Shown: positions 8,578 to 15,883 of the stretch, one piece after another
How positions within the stretch are numbered: position 1 is the first letter of the stretch
How the letters are laid out: every line of letters starts with the position of its first letter
NCBI GenBank assembly: GCA_029778535.1
Contig: JAKOQB010000187.1
Coordinates: 124,001 to 188,000, forward strand
Direction of reading: 5' to 3'
DNA: 64,000 bases
Origin: Pseudomonadota bacterium
Lineage (GTDB): Bacteria; Pseudomonadota; Gammaproteobacteria; Burkholderiales; Burkholderiaceae_F
Made by a program: the position numbers and the translations under genes
Notes under the pieces: model-generated
Database searches by the model: none
The model's input: the letters and a program-made list of their open reading frames with translations, nothing else
What the model was told of the DNA's origin: nothing

Positions 8578-8726
8578 CGAGTAGCGCACACTTTAGGTTC
8601 ACCGCCGATCAGCGCCCAGACGTCGTTCTGACTCGTATTCATCCTTAACGCACTCTTGGTACCGCCGAAGCGCTATCAGGGCTCGTGTGGCTGAATGCGC
8701 GGCTACATCCGCCTCGGGAGAAACGC

Positions 8727-9608
8727 ATGAGCACCGCCGCGCAACTCGGTTACCTGGGCTTCGAAGTCAGCGATCTCGGCGCTTGGCGCCGCTTCGCCAC
8801 GGACCTGTTCGGGCTTGCCGTCGGTGCGCCTCGTCCTGACGGAGCGCTGCCTCTGCGCATGGACGAATACGACCACCGCATCCTGCTGCACGAAGGGGCC
8901 AGGGACGACGTGGCCTATATCGGCTGGGAAGTCGCCGATCGCGCCGCGCTCGATGCGATGAAGGAGCGGCTTGCCCGCGCGAGTGTGCCGTTTCGGGTCG
9001 GCTCCGCCGCCGAGACCGCCGCGCGCGGCGTGCGCGAGATGATCGTCTTCGACGATCCGGACGCGATCAGGACCGAGGTTCACTACGGTGCCGGGCGCGG
9101 AGTTGACGCATTCCGCTCGGACAAGATCGCGTCGGGATTCAAGACCGGCGGCATGGGGATGGGGCACGTGCTCATCAACGTCGGCGACTGCGCCAAGACC
9201 GAGCACTTCTACCGCGACATGCTCGGCTTCCGCTTGAGCGACTACATCGACACCGAGTTCATGGGGAATCCGCTGCACGCGGTGTTTCTGCACGTGAACC
9301 CGCGCCATCATTCCCTCGCGTTCGCGTCGCTCGGCATGCCCAAGCGGCTGCATCACGTGATGCTCGAGACGAATTCGCTCGACGACGTCGGCGCGACCTT
9401 CTATCGCGCGCAGGATCTCGGCGTGCCGATCGCGCTCACGCTCGGACGCCACCCGAACGACCACATGGTCTCGTTCTACGGCGTCACGCCCGCCGGCTTC
9501 CTCTTCGAGCTGGGTGTGGATGGCCGCGAGGTCGACGATCGGACCTGGGAGGTCAAGACCTATCACGCCGTGAGCGACTGGGGACACCGGCCGGTCGCTC
9601 CGGCCTAA
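8727..9608 (+). CDS. two-domain extradiol ring-cleavage dioxygenase (VOC, BphC-like)
   Basis: The 293-residue length and two vicinal-oxygen-chelate modules match type I extradiol dioxygenases such as 2,3-dihydroxybiphenyl 1,2-dioxygenase. The iron ligands fall at the classic spacing: His147 (GMGHVLIN), His210 (RLHHVMLE) and Glu261 (GFLFELG). It would cleave a catecholic ring meta to the hydroxyls. ATG 8727 follows GGGAG with good spacing. It stands alone, so its pathway is not shown; the isomerase/GST operon at 1.5-3.5 kb is a possible functional relative. Confidence 0.93.
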   Translation: MSTAAQLGYLGFEVSDLGAWRRFATDLFGLAVGAPRPDGALPLRMDEYDHRILLHEGARDDVAYIGWEVADRAALDAMKERLARASVPFRVGSAAETAARGVREMIVFDDPDAIRTEVHYGAGRGVDAFRSDKIASGFKTGGMGMGHVLINVGDCAKTEHFYRDMLGFRLSDYIDTEFMGNPLHAVFLHVNPRHHSLAFASLGMPKRLHHVMLETNSLDDVGATFYRAQDLGVPIALTLGRHPNDHMVSFYGVTPAGFLFELGVDGREVDDRTWEVKTYHAVSDWGHRPVAPA

Positions 9609-9618
9609 CGCGCGCTAA

Positions 9619-9669
9619 CGCGGCCGGCCGAAGAAGATCCGCGTGCGATAGACCATCTGCACGCGACCG
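9619..9669. repeat. 51-bp direct repeat, copy A (duplicated methyltransferase 3' end)
   Basis: It matches 10361-10411 with a single mismatch (C versus T at 9657). It encodes the last residues of the downstream methyltransferase in antisense and is followed by an in-frame TAG on the minus strand. Together the two copies bracket the toxin-antitoxin cassette. Confidence 0.9.
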
Positions 9670-9683
9670 AAGACGATCCGCAT

Positions 9684-9992
9684 TTAGTGGTAGTCGTCTT
9701 CTCGCTGGCGGCGAACCGCAAGAATGGTGACCGTCTTGTCGTTGTCGATCTCGAACAAAGCCACATACCCGGCCGCGCTGAACGGAATCACCAGCTCGCG
9801 CAGAAACGGGTTGCCTGAGGTCGCCTTCCGGTAGCTGAACGGTGAAGACTCCAGGCTGCGGATCGCATTCCTGATTGCTTCGAGCGCACGCTCGGCAATG
9901 GCCCAGTCCGTTTCATCCCGCGCCAGAATGAGCCCGTAGGGGCGCACCAGATCGGCTTCGGCATCTTTCGTGAATCTAACCCGATAGCTCAC
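9684..9992 (-). CDS. RelE/ParE-family toxin
   Basis: The GTG at 9992 starts a 102-residue protein with the RelE/ParE plan: SYRVRFTKDAEADLVR at the N-terminus, a helical hairpin, then FLRELVIPFSAAGYVALFEI and the C-terminal strand TVTILAVRRQREDDYH. The start overlaps the restored antitoxin stop (GTGA). It would be either an mRNA interferase or a gyrase inhibitor; the family cannot be resolved further by eye. Because of an indel in the antitoxin, the toxin frame is currently continuous with the antitoxin start. Confidence 0.88.
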   Translation of the reverse strand: MSYRVRFTKDAEADLVRPYGLILARDETDWAIAERALEAIRNAIRSLESSPFSYRKATSGNPFLRELVIPFSAAGYVALFEIDNDKTVTILAVRRQREDDYH

Positions 9993-10268
9993 CTGCGGGC
10001 CTTCGCAGGCGCCTTCGCCCGAGCCTGCATCCTCTCGAGGCGCCCGACCACGGCGTCGGAACCGACATACGCGCCGGTGCGGCGGGCATCGTCGCGAGAC
10101 CGCAAGCCCGCGCGCGATGAACTCACGCTGAGCTTGTCGGCGCTCGACGCTCTCTCGAATTGACTGCTCGACGAAACTGGAAAGGCTCTCGCCGTCCTGC
10201 AAGACTACCTCCGCCGCCTGTCGAAGATCCGGATCGACGCGCAGGGAAGGGAAGGTGGCGGTCTTCAT
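9989..10268 (-). pseudogene. antitoxin of the RelE-type pair, frameshifted
   Basis: The start ATG at 10268 follows AGGAG at correct spacing. MKTATFPSLRVDPDLRQAAE and ESLSSFVEQSIRESVERRQ are typical of the short antitoxins paired with this toxin family. After EFIARGLA one extra base (forward strand about 10099-10100) shifts the frame. Removing it restores SRDDARRTGAYVGSDAVVGR and ends at a TGA overlapping the toxin GTG. As written, the frame runs on into the toxin and would give a fusion. A real mutation should free the toxin or fuse it, so a sequence error is a serious alternative. Confidence 0.8.
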
Positions 10269-10279
10269 CCGGCTCCTTT

Positions 10280-10297
10280 GCGTTGCATTTGCAACGC
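10280..10297. promoter_or_regulatory. palindromic operator of the RelE-type cassette
   Basis: The perfect arms GCGTTGCA and TGCAACGC with a TT centre lie 12 nt upstream of the antitoxin start. The position fits an autoregulatory operator bound by the antitoxin complex. Confidence 0.65.
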
Positions 10298-10356
10298 ACT
10301 GTGGCAATGACACTCGCCGGCTGCAATGGACTCGAAACACCGGTCCTTCGGTGCCT

Positions 10357-11136
10357 TTATCGCGGCCGGCCGAAGAAGATCCGCGTGCGATAGACCATTT
10401 GCACGCGACCGTCTTGCTCGCAGCGATCGAAGAGGTCGTGCAGCGCGGAGACCATCGGTGCGTGCCCGGGATCGCCGGGCTTCGGCGCATAGGAATCGGA
10501 TTCGACGCGGGCGATCAGTCCGGCGCGGTCGAGCGTCTGCGCGTTGTCGAGCGCGGCCTCGCGCCAGTGGCGGCCGCCGAACACGAGTTCCATTGCGGGC
10601 GCGTGCTTGCGGCCGACGTCGTCGCCTTTCCACTTGGCGCGGTACTCGGGGCAGTGCGCGAGCAGCAGGTCGTTGTACCCGCGCATGAACGCGGAAGCGT
10701 CGTGCACGCGCGAGTTCCAGAACAGCGCCAGCGCGCCACCGGGCTTCAGTATCCGCAGCAGTTCGGCGCGAAAGCGCGCGTGGTCGAACCAGTGGAAGGC
10801 CTGGCCCGCAATCGCGAGATCGACCGAGCCGGACGGCAGGGACGTGGCCTCCGCTGTGCCGTCGACGCTGCGAAAGCGTGGGTAGCGCGCGAGCTCGCGT
10901 TCGGCCGCGGCGCGCATCGGCGCATTGGGTTCCACGCCGGACACCGTGAAGCCGGCGGCGAGGAAAGGCTCGCACGAGATGCCGGTACCGCTGCCGATGT
11001 CGGCAAGCTGCGCATCGTTCGGCAACTCCAGTTCGCGTGCCAGCAGCGACGCAAGCTCATGCGGATACCGCGGCCTTGCCGCGACATACGCATCCGCACA
11101 ATCGGAGAACCTTTGCGTCGAATCCGGCACGCTCAC
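10357..11136 (-). CDS. class I SAM-dependent methyltransferase
   Basis: A 259-residue methyltransferase. Motif I is LADIGSGTGISCEPFLAAG (about residues 44-62), the acidic strand-2 residue is in VSGVEPN, and ASFW-type post-motifs appear as DLAIAGQAFHWFDHARFRAE and LRILKPGGALALFWNS. The opening QRFSDCADAYVAARPRYP is usual for the Methyltransf_11 group acting on small molecules. The GTG start overlaps the stop of the upstream DUF559 gene. The substrate is unknown. Its last 51 bp are duplicated beyond the toxin-antitoxin cassette. Confidence 0.88.
   Translation of the reverse strand: MSVPDSTQRFSDCADAYVAARPRYPHELASLLARELELPNDAQLADIGSGTGISCEPFLAAGFTVSGVEPNAPMRAAAERELARYPRFRSVDGTAEATSLPSGSVDLAIAGQAFHWFDHARFRAELLRILKPGGALALFWNSRVHDASAFMRGYNDLLLAHCPEYRAKWKGDDVGRKHAPAMELVFGGRHWREAALDNAQTLDRAGLIARVESDSYAPKPGDPGHAPMVSALHDLFDRCEQDGRVQMVYRTRIFFGRPR
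10361..10411. repeat. 51-bp direct repeat, copy B (in methyltransferase gene)
   Basis: The partner of 9619-9669. This copy is the actual 3' end of the methyltransferase gene, just before its TAA at 10357-10359. Confidence 0.9.
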
Positions 11137-11543
11137 CCCTCACCCCCCATTGAAAAGGGGGGGGGGGCAGGGGGGGGATTTCCAAGCCGCTCGCAAACAA
11201 TCTGATGCACCTGCTGCAGCACGCCTTCCAACTCAGCCAGCACTTGCCGATTGTCAAACCTCAGCACCCGCAACCCGAGCTCATTCAGCGCCCGATCACG
11301 CTCTGCGTCGCGTTGTGCCGCGTCCGCTTCGAAATGCTGTCCGCCATCGACTTCGATGACGAGTCGTACCGCAGGTCCGTAGAAGTCGACGATGAATTCG
11401 CCGAGCGGCTTCTGGCGGTAAAAGTGGATGCTTTCGATCTGCTTGCCGCGCAGCCGCTGCCATAGCGTGCGTTCGGCGTCGGTCAGGTTGGAGCGAAGCT
11501 GGCGTGCGAGGGGTTTGAGGTCGGAGCGGTAGCGGAGAACCTT
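11133..11543 (-). CDS. DUF559 nuclease-like protein without a normal start codon
   Basis: The translated frame gives a clear DUF559 (very-short-patch-repair-endonuclease-like) domain: LKPLARQLRSNLTDAERTLW, then FYRQKPLGEFIVDFYG, and the PD-type core VRLVIEVDGGQHFEADAAQR, ending LRVLRFDNRQVLAELEGVL. The frame is open upstream to a TGA at 11586-11588, but no ATG, GTG or TTG lies between that stop and the domain; the 5' end is repeat sequence. The C-terminus (NPPPAPPPFSM) is also encoded by repeat. The stop overlaps the methyltransferase start. It may start at a non-standard codon, be 5' truncated, or need an indel corrected in a C/G tract. Confidence 0.75.
   Translation of the reverse strand, partial: KVLRYRSDLKPLARQLRSNLTDAERTLWQRLRGKQIESIHFYRQKPLGEFIVDFYGPAVRLVIEVDGGQHFEADAAQRDAERDRALNELGLRVLRFDNRQVLAELEGVLQQVHQIVCERLGNPPPAPPPFSMGGEG
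11143..11181. repeat. inverted C/G-tract repeat, left side of DUF559 gene
   Basis: CCCCCC-ATTGAAAA-GGGGGG forms a hairpin, followed by more G, CAG, seven G and ATTT. It is the inverted counterpart of 11544-11576, so the DUF559 gene is bracketed by AAATCCCCCC/GGGGGGATTT ends. Confidence 0.75.
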
Positions 11544-11635
11544 AAATCCCCCCTGCCCCCCTTTTCCAAAGGGGGGTGTGAATCCTCAGCCCCCTTTGGA
11601 AAAGGGGGCCGCGCACGAATTGCGCGGGGGGATTT
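11544..11635. repeat. inverted C/G-tract repeats, right side of DUF559 gene
   Basis: Two hairpin units: AAATCCCCCCTGCCCCCC with TTTTCCAAAGGGGGG (11544-11576), then GCCCCCTTTGG AAAAGGGGGC, a GCGC/GCGC stem and GGGGGGATTT (11590-11635). The outer end abuts the TGA stop of the acyl-CoA dehydrogenase exactly. Confidence 0.75.
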
Positions 11636-12762
11636 CACGCCAACGCCCGCCCAATGATGATCCGCTGAATATCGCTCGTCCCCTCGTAGATCTGGCACAC
11701 CCGCACGTCGCGCCAGATCCGCTCGACCGGAAAATCCGTCACGTACCCGTAGCCCCCGTGAACCTGGATCGCATCCGAGCACACGCGCTCCGCCATTTCG
11801 GAGGCGAAGAGCTTCGCCATCGCCGCTTCCTTCAGGCACGGCACGCCCTGGTCCTTGAGACTCGCGGCGTTGAGCACGAGTTGCCGCGCCGCTTCGATCT
11901 GCGTGGCCATGTCGGCGAGCCGGAAGTTGACCGCCTGGTGCTCGAAGATCGGCTGGCCGAACGCGGTGCGCTCCTTCGCGTACTTGAGCGCCGCCTCGAA
12001 CGCCGCGCGCGCCATGCCGACCGACTGCGCGGCGATGCCGATGCGGCCGCCTTCGAGCGCCGACAGCGCGATCTTGTAGCCGTCGCCGTCTTCGCCGATC
12101 AGGTTCGCAGCCGGCACGCGGCAGTTCTCGAACACGATCTGCGCGGTGTCGGACGAATGCTGGCCGGTCTTGTCTTCCAGCCGCGCGACCACGTAGCCGG
12201 CCGCGTTGGTCGGCACGACGAACATGCCCATGCCGCGCTTGCCGGCGTCCTTGTTCGTCACCGCGATCACCATCGCGTAGTCGGCGTGCTTGCCGCTGGT
12301 GATGAACTGCTTCACACCGTTCAGCACGTAGTGGTCGCCGTCGCGCGTGGCGGTCGTGCGCAGCGCGGCGGCGTTGCTGCCGACGTGCGGCTCGGTCAGG
12401 CAGAACGCGCCGAGCGCGGCGCCGCTGGCCAGCGGCTTCAGGAAGCGCTGCTTCTGCTCCTCGCTGGCGTAGCCCATCAGGATCGCGCACACCGGGCAGT
12501 TGTTGACGCTGATGACCGTGGAGACGCCGCCGTCGCCGGCGGCGATCTCTTCCAGCGCGACCGCGAGCGCGGTGTAGTCCATTCCGGCGCCGCCGTATTC
12601 CTCGGGCACCGCGATGCCGAATGCGCCGAGCGCGGCCAGTTCCTTCAGCGCGTCCTTGGGAAACGTGTGGTCGCGGTCCCACTGCGCGGCGAACGGCGCC
12701 AGCCGCGATTGCGCGAACTCGCGCAAGCTGTCGCGCAGCAGTCGGTGCTCTTCCTTCAACAT
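11635..12762 (-). CDS. acyl-CoA dehydrogenase (short/branched-chain type)
   Basis: A 375-residue, full-length flavoprotein of the acyl-CoA dehydrogenase family, which introduces the alpha-beta double bond in acyl-CoA. The FAD/substrate motif FCLTEPHVGSNAAALRTTA and the C-terminal IYEGTSDIQRIIIGRALA are present. Glu360 in YEGTSD is the catalytic base at the position used by short- and medium-chain enzymes. The gene sits downstream of a small membrane protein and an SDR/RidA/thiolase group on the same strand, consistent with fatty-acid or branched-chain catabolism. The exact chain preference is not readable. Confidence 0.93.
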   Translation of the reverse strand: MLKEEHRLLRDSLREFAQSRLAPFAAQWDRDHTFPKDALKELAALGAFGIAVPEEYGGAGMDYTALAVALEEIAAGDGGVSTVISVNNCPVCAILMGYASEEQKQRFLKPLASGAALGAFCLTEPHVGSNAAALRTTATRDGDHYVLNGVKQFITSGKHADYAMVIAVTNKDAGKRGMGMFVVPTNAAGYVVARLEDKTGQHSSDTAQIVFENCRVPAANLIGEDGDGYKIALSALEGGRIGIAAQSVGMARAAFEAALKYAKERTAFGQPIFEHQAVNFRLADMATQIEAARQLVLNAASLKDQGVPCLKEAAMAKLFASEMAERVCSDAIQVHGGYGYVTDFPVERIWRDVRVCQIYEGTSDIQRIIIGRALA

Positions 12763-12772
12763 TTGTGGCCTC

Positions 12773-13213
12773 TCAGGTCTTCAAGACCCAGGCGCGGCCG
12801 CGCCGCACGATCAGCCAGCCGACGATCGCGCCGGCGACCAGCGCCGCCAGCAGCATCGGCCCGCCACCGACGAAGCCGGTCAGCAGCAGCACGGTCGACA
12901 GCCAGTTGAAGAAATCCTCGATCGGAAACCAGACCGCGGTGGCGAGCGCCGAGAAGCCGAACCACGTCAGCAGCGCGACCAGCAGCCCGCGCGACAGCGA
13001 TTGGCCGATATTCTGCACATGCTTGTCGGCGCCCTGGTAGACGATCAGCGCGAACATCGCGGCGAACAGCCCCGGCACCGCGACGAACACCCAGCGGTTC
13101 ACGCCGCTTTCGATCGCGAATTCGCGCAGCGTGAACTGCAGGCTGGCGGCGGCGACGCTGCCGCAGAGTGCGAACAAGAGTGCGGCGGCGAGCGGCAGCG
13201 ACAGGTGCTTCAC
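12773..13213 (-). CDS. small integral membrane protein of unknown function
   Basis: The GTG at 13213 (KHLSLPLAAALLFALCGSVA) gives 146 residues with a hydrophobic N-terminus and three further membrane segments (about 45-65, 80-100 and 105-130), ending in a basic tail RRGRAWVLKT. The longer ATG version from 13255 runs through a REP-like palindrome and is rejected. GGAAAC precedes the GTG. I recognise no family. It lies 10 nt upstream of the acyl-CoA dehydrogenase and is probably co-transcribed. Confidence 0.6.
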   Translation of the reverse strand: MKHLSLPLAAALLFALCGSVAAASLQFTLREFAIESGVNRWVFVAVPGLFAAMFALIVYQGADKHVQNIGQSLSRGLLVALLTWFGFSALATAVWFPIEDFFNWLSTVLLLTGFVGGGPMLLAALVAGAIVGWLIVRRGRAWVLKT

Positions 13214-13244
13214 GCGGCGGGTTTCCTTGTTGGACCTGGTGACT

Positions 13245-13364
13245 CCCTCTCCCACATCAGTGGGAGAGGGCTGGGGTGACGGTCAGCGGCGTTTGTTGAT
13301 GGCGACAACTGCCTCGACTGCTCGGCCCTCATCCCCCGCCTTCTCCCGCTGATGCGGGAGCAGG
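13245..13364. repeat. pair of inverted REP-like palindromes
   Basis: The first unit is CCCTCTCCCAC-ATCA-GTGGGAGAGGG followed by CTGGGGTGACGG (13245-13282). The second is in opposite orientation: TTCTCCCGC-TGAT-GCGGGAG (13341-13359), preceded by CCCTCATCCCC. The two lie between genes and could act together as a BIME-like terminator or mRNA stabiliser. Confidence 0.65.
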
Positions 13365-13394
13365 AGCCGTTTGCGGGCGGCATTCTCGCGCGTT

Positions 13395-13784
13395 TCAGCG
13401 CCGCCGGCACGCGGTCACTTCGATTTCGATCGCCATCCGCGGATCGATCAGCCCGCACACCAGCGCGGTGGCGGCCGGGCGCGCGCGGGCGAACACCTCG
13501 CCGAAGATCGGCGCCAGCCGGTCGAAGAGCGCCGCGTCGGTCAGGTAGTAGTGCACGCGCACCACGTCGTCGAGCGTGCAGCCGGCTTGTTCGAGCGCGG
13601 CGGCGATGTTGCGGAAGCACTGCCGGCACTGCGCGACCGGGTCGGGGTCGATCGTCATCAGTGCGTAGTCGAATCCGGTCGTGCCCGATACGTGTACGTA
13701 GTCGCCCTCGACCACCGCGCGGCTGTAGCCGGCCACCGCCTCGAATGACGATCCGGAGGAGATGAGCCTGCGGTCCGCTACCAC
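13395..13784 (-). CDS. RidA/YjgF-family deaminase
   Basis: From the GTG at 13784 the protein is 129 residues, normal for RidA. These trimeric proteins hydrolyse reactive enamine/imine intermediates of PLP enzymes. Recognisable parts are ISSGSSFEAVAGYSRAVVEG, the VHVSGTTGFD strand, QCFRNIAAALEQAGCTLDDV and the C-terminal DPRMAIEIEVTA with the carboxylate-binding arginine. The start overlaps the last seven bases of the SDR gene upstream, so the two are translationally linked. There is no ATG at the 5' end; the GTG is chosen by homology of the first strand. Confidence 0.88.
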   Translation of the reverse strand: MVADRRLISSGSSFEAVAGYSRAVVEGDYVHVSGTTGFDYALMTIDPDPVAQCRQCFRNIAAALEQAGCTLDDVVRVHYYLTDAALFDRLAPIFGEVFARARPAATALVCGLIDPRMAIEIEVTACRRR

Positions 13785-14455
13785 GAGAGTTGCTCGCCGG
13801 TGTAGTTGAGGAACTTGCCGTTGTGCGAGGCGTTGGCGGCGGCGATCACGCGGCGCATGCCGGCCACGCTGTCGCGCACGTCGATGTCGGCGGCGGGTCC
13901 GCCCATGTCGGTGCGGACCCAGCCCGGATGAAACGCCATGCACACCACGCCGTGCGCGCCCAGTTCGATCGAAGCCGCCTTCAGAACGTTGTTCAGCGCT
14001 GTCTTGCTGGCGCGATACAGCCAGCTTCCGGTCGAGGTCATCAGCGCGGTCGAACCCATGCGGCTCGACAGCACCGCGAGCTTGCCCTTCGCTTGCACGA
14101 GCGACGGCGCCAGGATCGGGATCAACTGCATCGGCGCGCGCACGTTGGTGTGCATCACGAAGTCGAAATCGCTCGCGGTCGGCGCGACCAGCCCCTCGGT
14201 GCGCGGGCGGATCGACACGCCGGCACTGAGGATCGCCAGGTCGACCGGTTCGCCATCGAGGTGCCACGCCAGCGCGGCGATGCCGGTCTCGTCGGTGACG
14301 TCGAGTTCGATCGTCTTGGCGCCGAGCGCGCGCAGCTTGCCGGCATCGTCCGGATGGCGATGCGTGGCGATCACGCGCGCGCCGTCATCGGCGTACTGGC
14401 GCGCGAACTCGAAGCCGATGCCGCGCGAGGCGCCGATGACGAGGACGGTGGACAT
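13778..14455 (-). CDS. short-chain dehydrogenase/reductase
   Basis: A 225-residue classical-type SDR. The cofactor motif is GASRGIGFEFA (residues 8-18), Asp in LDVTDETG follows strand 3, NAG is replaced by SAG (LAILSAGVS), and the catalytic Tyr-Lys pair is in YRASKTALN. It probably reduces a carbonyl compound with NADPH, given THRHPDD after strand 2. It is the first gene of a pair with RidA. The substrate is unknown. Confidence 0.88.
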   Translation of the reverse strand: MSTVLVIGASRGIGFEFARQYADDGARVIATHRHPDDAGKLRALGAKTIELDVTDETGIAALAWHLDGEPVDLAILSAGVSIRPRTEGLVAPTASDFDFVMHTNVRAPMQLIPILAPSLVQAKGKLAVLSSRMGSTALMTSTGSWLYRASKTALNNVLKAASIELGAHGVVCMAFHPGWVRTDMGGPAADIDVRDSVAGMRRVIAAANASHNGKFLNYTGEQLSW

Positions 14456-14456
14456 C

Positions 14457-14558
14457 TAGGATTGAGGATTGAGGATTGCGGCTCGGGCGTCGCCCCGGCG
14501 GAGGCCGGGGCCCAATCTCATCGTTCGCAAATTGGGTCCCGGCCTGCGCCGGGACGAC
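14457..14558. repeat. heptad half-site plus diverged dispersed repeat, copy 4
   Basis: It begins with three heptads AGGATTG (14458-14478), then a unit from GTCGCCCCGGCGG to CCGGGACGAC (14489-14558) with inverted arms CCCAAT/ATTGGG. The first part resembles the heptad arms at 20483 and 42456; the second is the GTCATTCCCGCG family with CCCGG cores. Confidence 0.6.
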
Positions 14559-14568
14559 AAGCTACCCA

Positions 14569-15750
14569 TCACAGCATTTCCAGCGCCAGCGCAGTCGCCT
14601 CGCCGCCGCCGATGCACAGCGCGGCGATGCCGCGCTTGCCGCCGGTCTTCTTCAGCGCGCCGAGCAGTGTGACGACGATGCGTGCGCCGCTGGCGCCGAT
14701 CGGGTGCCCGAGCGCGCACGCGCCGCCGTGGATGTTGATCTTCTCGTGCGGGATCTTGTGCTCCTTCATCGCCGCCATCGTCACCGCGGCGAACGCCTCG
14801 TTGACCTCCCACAGGTCGACCTGCTCCGCCTTCCAGCCGGTCTTCTTCAGCACCTTGTCGATCGCGCCGACCGGCGCGGTGGTGAACCACTCGGGCGCCT
14901 GCGCGTGTACCGCGTGCGCGAGCACGCGCGCGATCGGCTTGCAGCCCATCTTGTCTGCCGTCGACTGCCGCATCATCACGAGTGCCGCCGCGCCGTCGGA
15001 GATCGACGACGCGTTGGCCGCGGTGATCGTGCCGTCCTTCTTGAACGCGGGTTTCAGCCCCGGAATCTTGTCGAGCTTGGCCTTGAACGGCTGCTCGTCC
15101 TTGTCGATCTTCACCTCGCCGCCCTTGCCGGCCACCATCACCGGCGCGATCTCCCATGCGAAGCTGCCGTCGGTGTTGGCCTTGAGCGCGCGCTGCGTCG
15201 AGGCGATCGCGAATTCGTCCTGCGCCTGGCGGGTGAACTGGTACTTCGCCACGCACTGCTCGGCGAACACGCCCATCGCCTTGCCGCGCTCGTACGCGTC
15301 TTCCAGCCCGTCGAGCGCCATGTGGTCGTACATCGTGGCCGCGCCGTAGCGGTAGCCCTTGCGCGCGCCGACCAGCAGGTGCGGCGCGTTGGTCATGCTC
15401 TCCATGCCGCCGGCGACCAGCACGTTGGCGCTTCCGGCCAGCAGCATGTCGTGCGCGAACATCATCGTGCGCATGCCCGAGCCGCACATCTTCGACAACG
15501 TCACCGCGCCGGCAGATTGCGGCAGCCCGGCGAGCAGCGTGGCCTGGCGCGCAGGTGCCTGCCCCTGGCCCGCCATCAGGCAGCAGCCGAACAGCACCTC
15601 GTCGATCGCGTCGCGGCTGACGTTAGCGCGCTCGACCGCGGCCGTGATCGCGACAGCGCCGAGCTGGTACGCCTGCAATGACGAGAAATCACCGAGCATG
15701 CCGCCGATCGGCGTGCGGGCGGCGGAGACGATGACGATGGAGTCGCTCAT
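14569..15750 (-). CDS. acetyl-CoA acetyltransferase (thiolase)
   Basis: At 393 residues this is a full-length thiolase II. The nucleophilic cysteine is Cys89 (LSKMCGSGMRT), the catalytic His349 is in GHPIGASGAR, and Cys379 is in CIGGGEATALALE. It condenses two acetyl-CoA or cleaves acetoacetyl-CoA, serving polyhydroxybutyrate synthesis or beta-oxidation/ketone-body use. A textbook ribosome site (AGGAGGT) precedes the ATG. The PHB granule protein at 61 kb makes a PHB link plausible, but phaB and phaC are not in the window. Confidence 0.95.
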   Translation of the reverse strand: MSDSIVIVSAARTPIGGMLGDFSSLQAYQLGAVAITAAVERANVSRDAIDEVLFGCCLMAGQGQAPARQATLLAGLPQSAGAVTLSKMCGSGMRTMMFAHDMLLAGSANVLVAGGMESMTNAPHLLVGARKGYRYGAATMYDHMALDGLEDAYERGKAMGVFAEQCVAKYQFTRQAQDEFAIASTQRALKANTDGSFAWEIAPVMVAGKGGEVKIDKDEQPFKAKLDKIPGLKPAFKKDGTITAANASSISDGAAALVMMRQSTADKMGCKPIARVLAHAVHAQAPEWFTTAPVGAIDKVLKKTGWKAEQVDLWEVNEAFAAVTMAAMKEHKIPHEKINIHGGACALGHPIGASGARIVVTLLGALKKTGGKRGIAALCIGGGEATALALEML

Positions 15751-15883
15751 GGTGTGACCTCCTGGAGAAATCGTGCTGCGGGCGCGTCGACCGACGCGCC
15801 GCTGAGCGCCATTTTCCTCCAGAAACGGGAACGCCGCCCGGGCCCGAGGGCGCTACGATCACCGGTCACCGCGTGAGGCAGCC

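Noticed and set aside
9684..10490. A single 268-residue protein
   Set aside because: It is the frameshift fusion of antitoxin and toxin plus an upstream stretch crossing the operator and the methyltransferase 3' end.
13213..13255. N-terminal extension of the small membrane protein
   Set aside because: It translates the REP-like palindrome; the GTG at 13213 gives a normal hydrophobic start.
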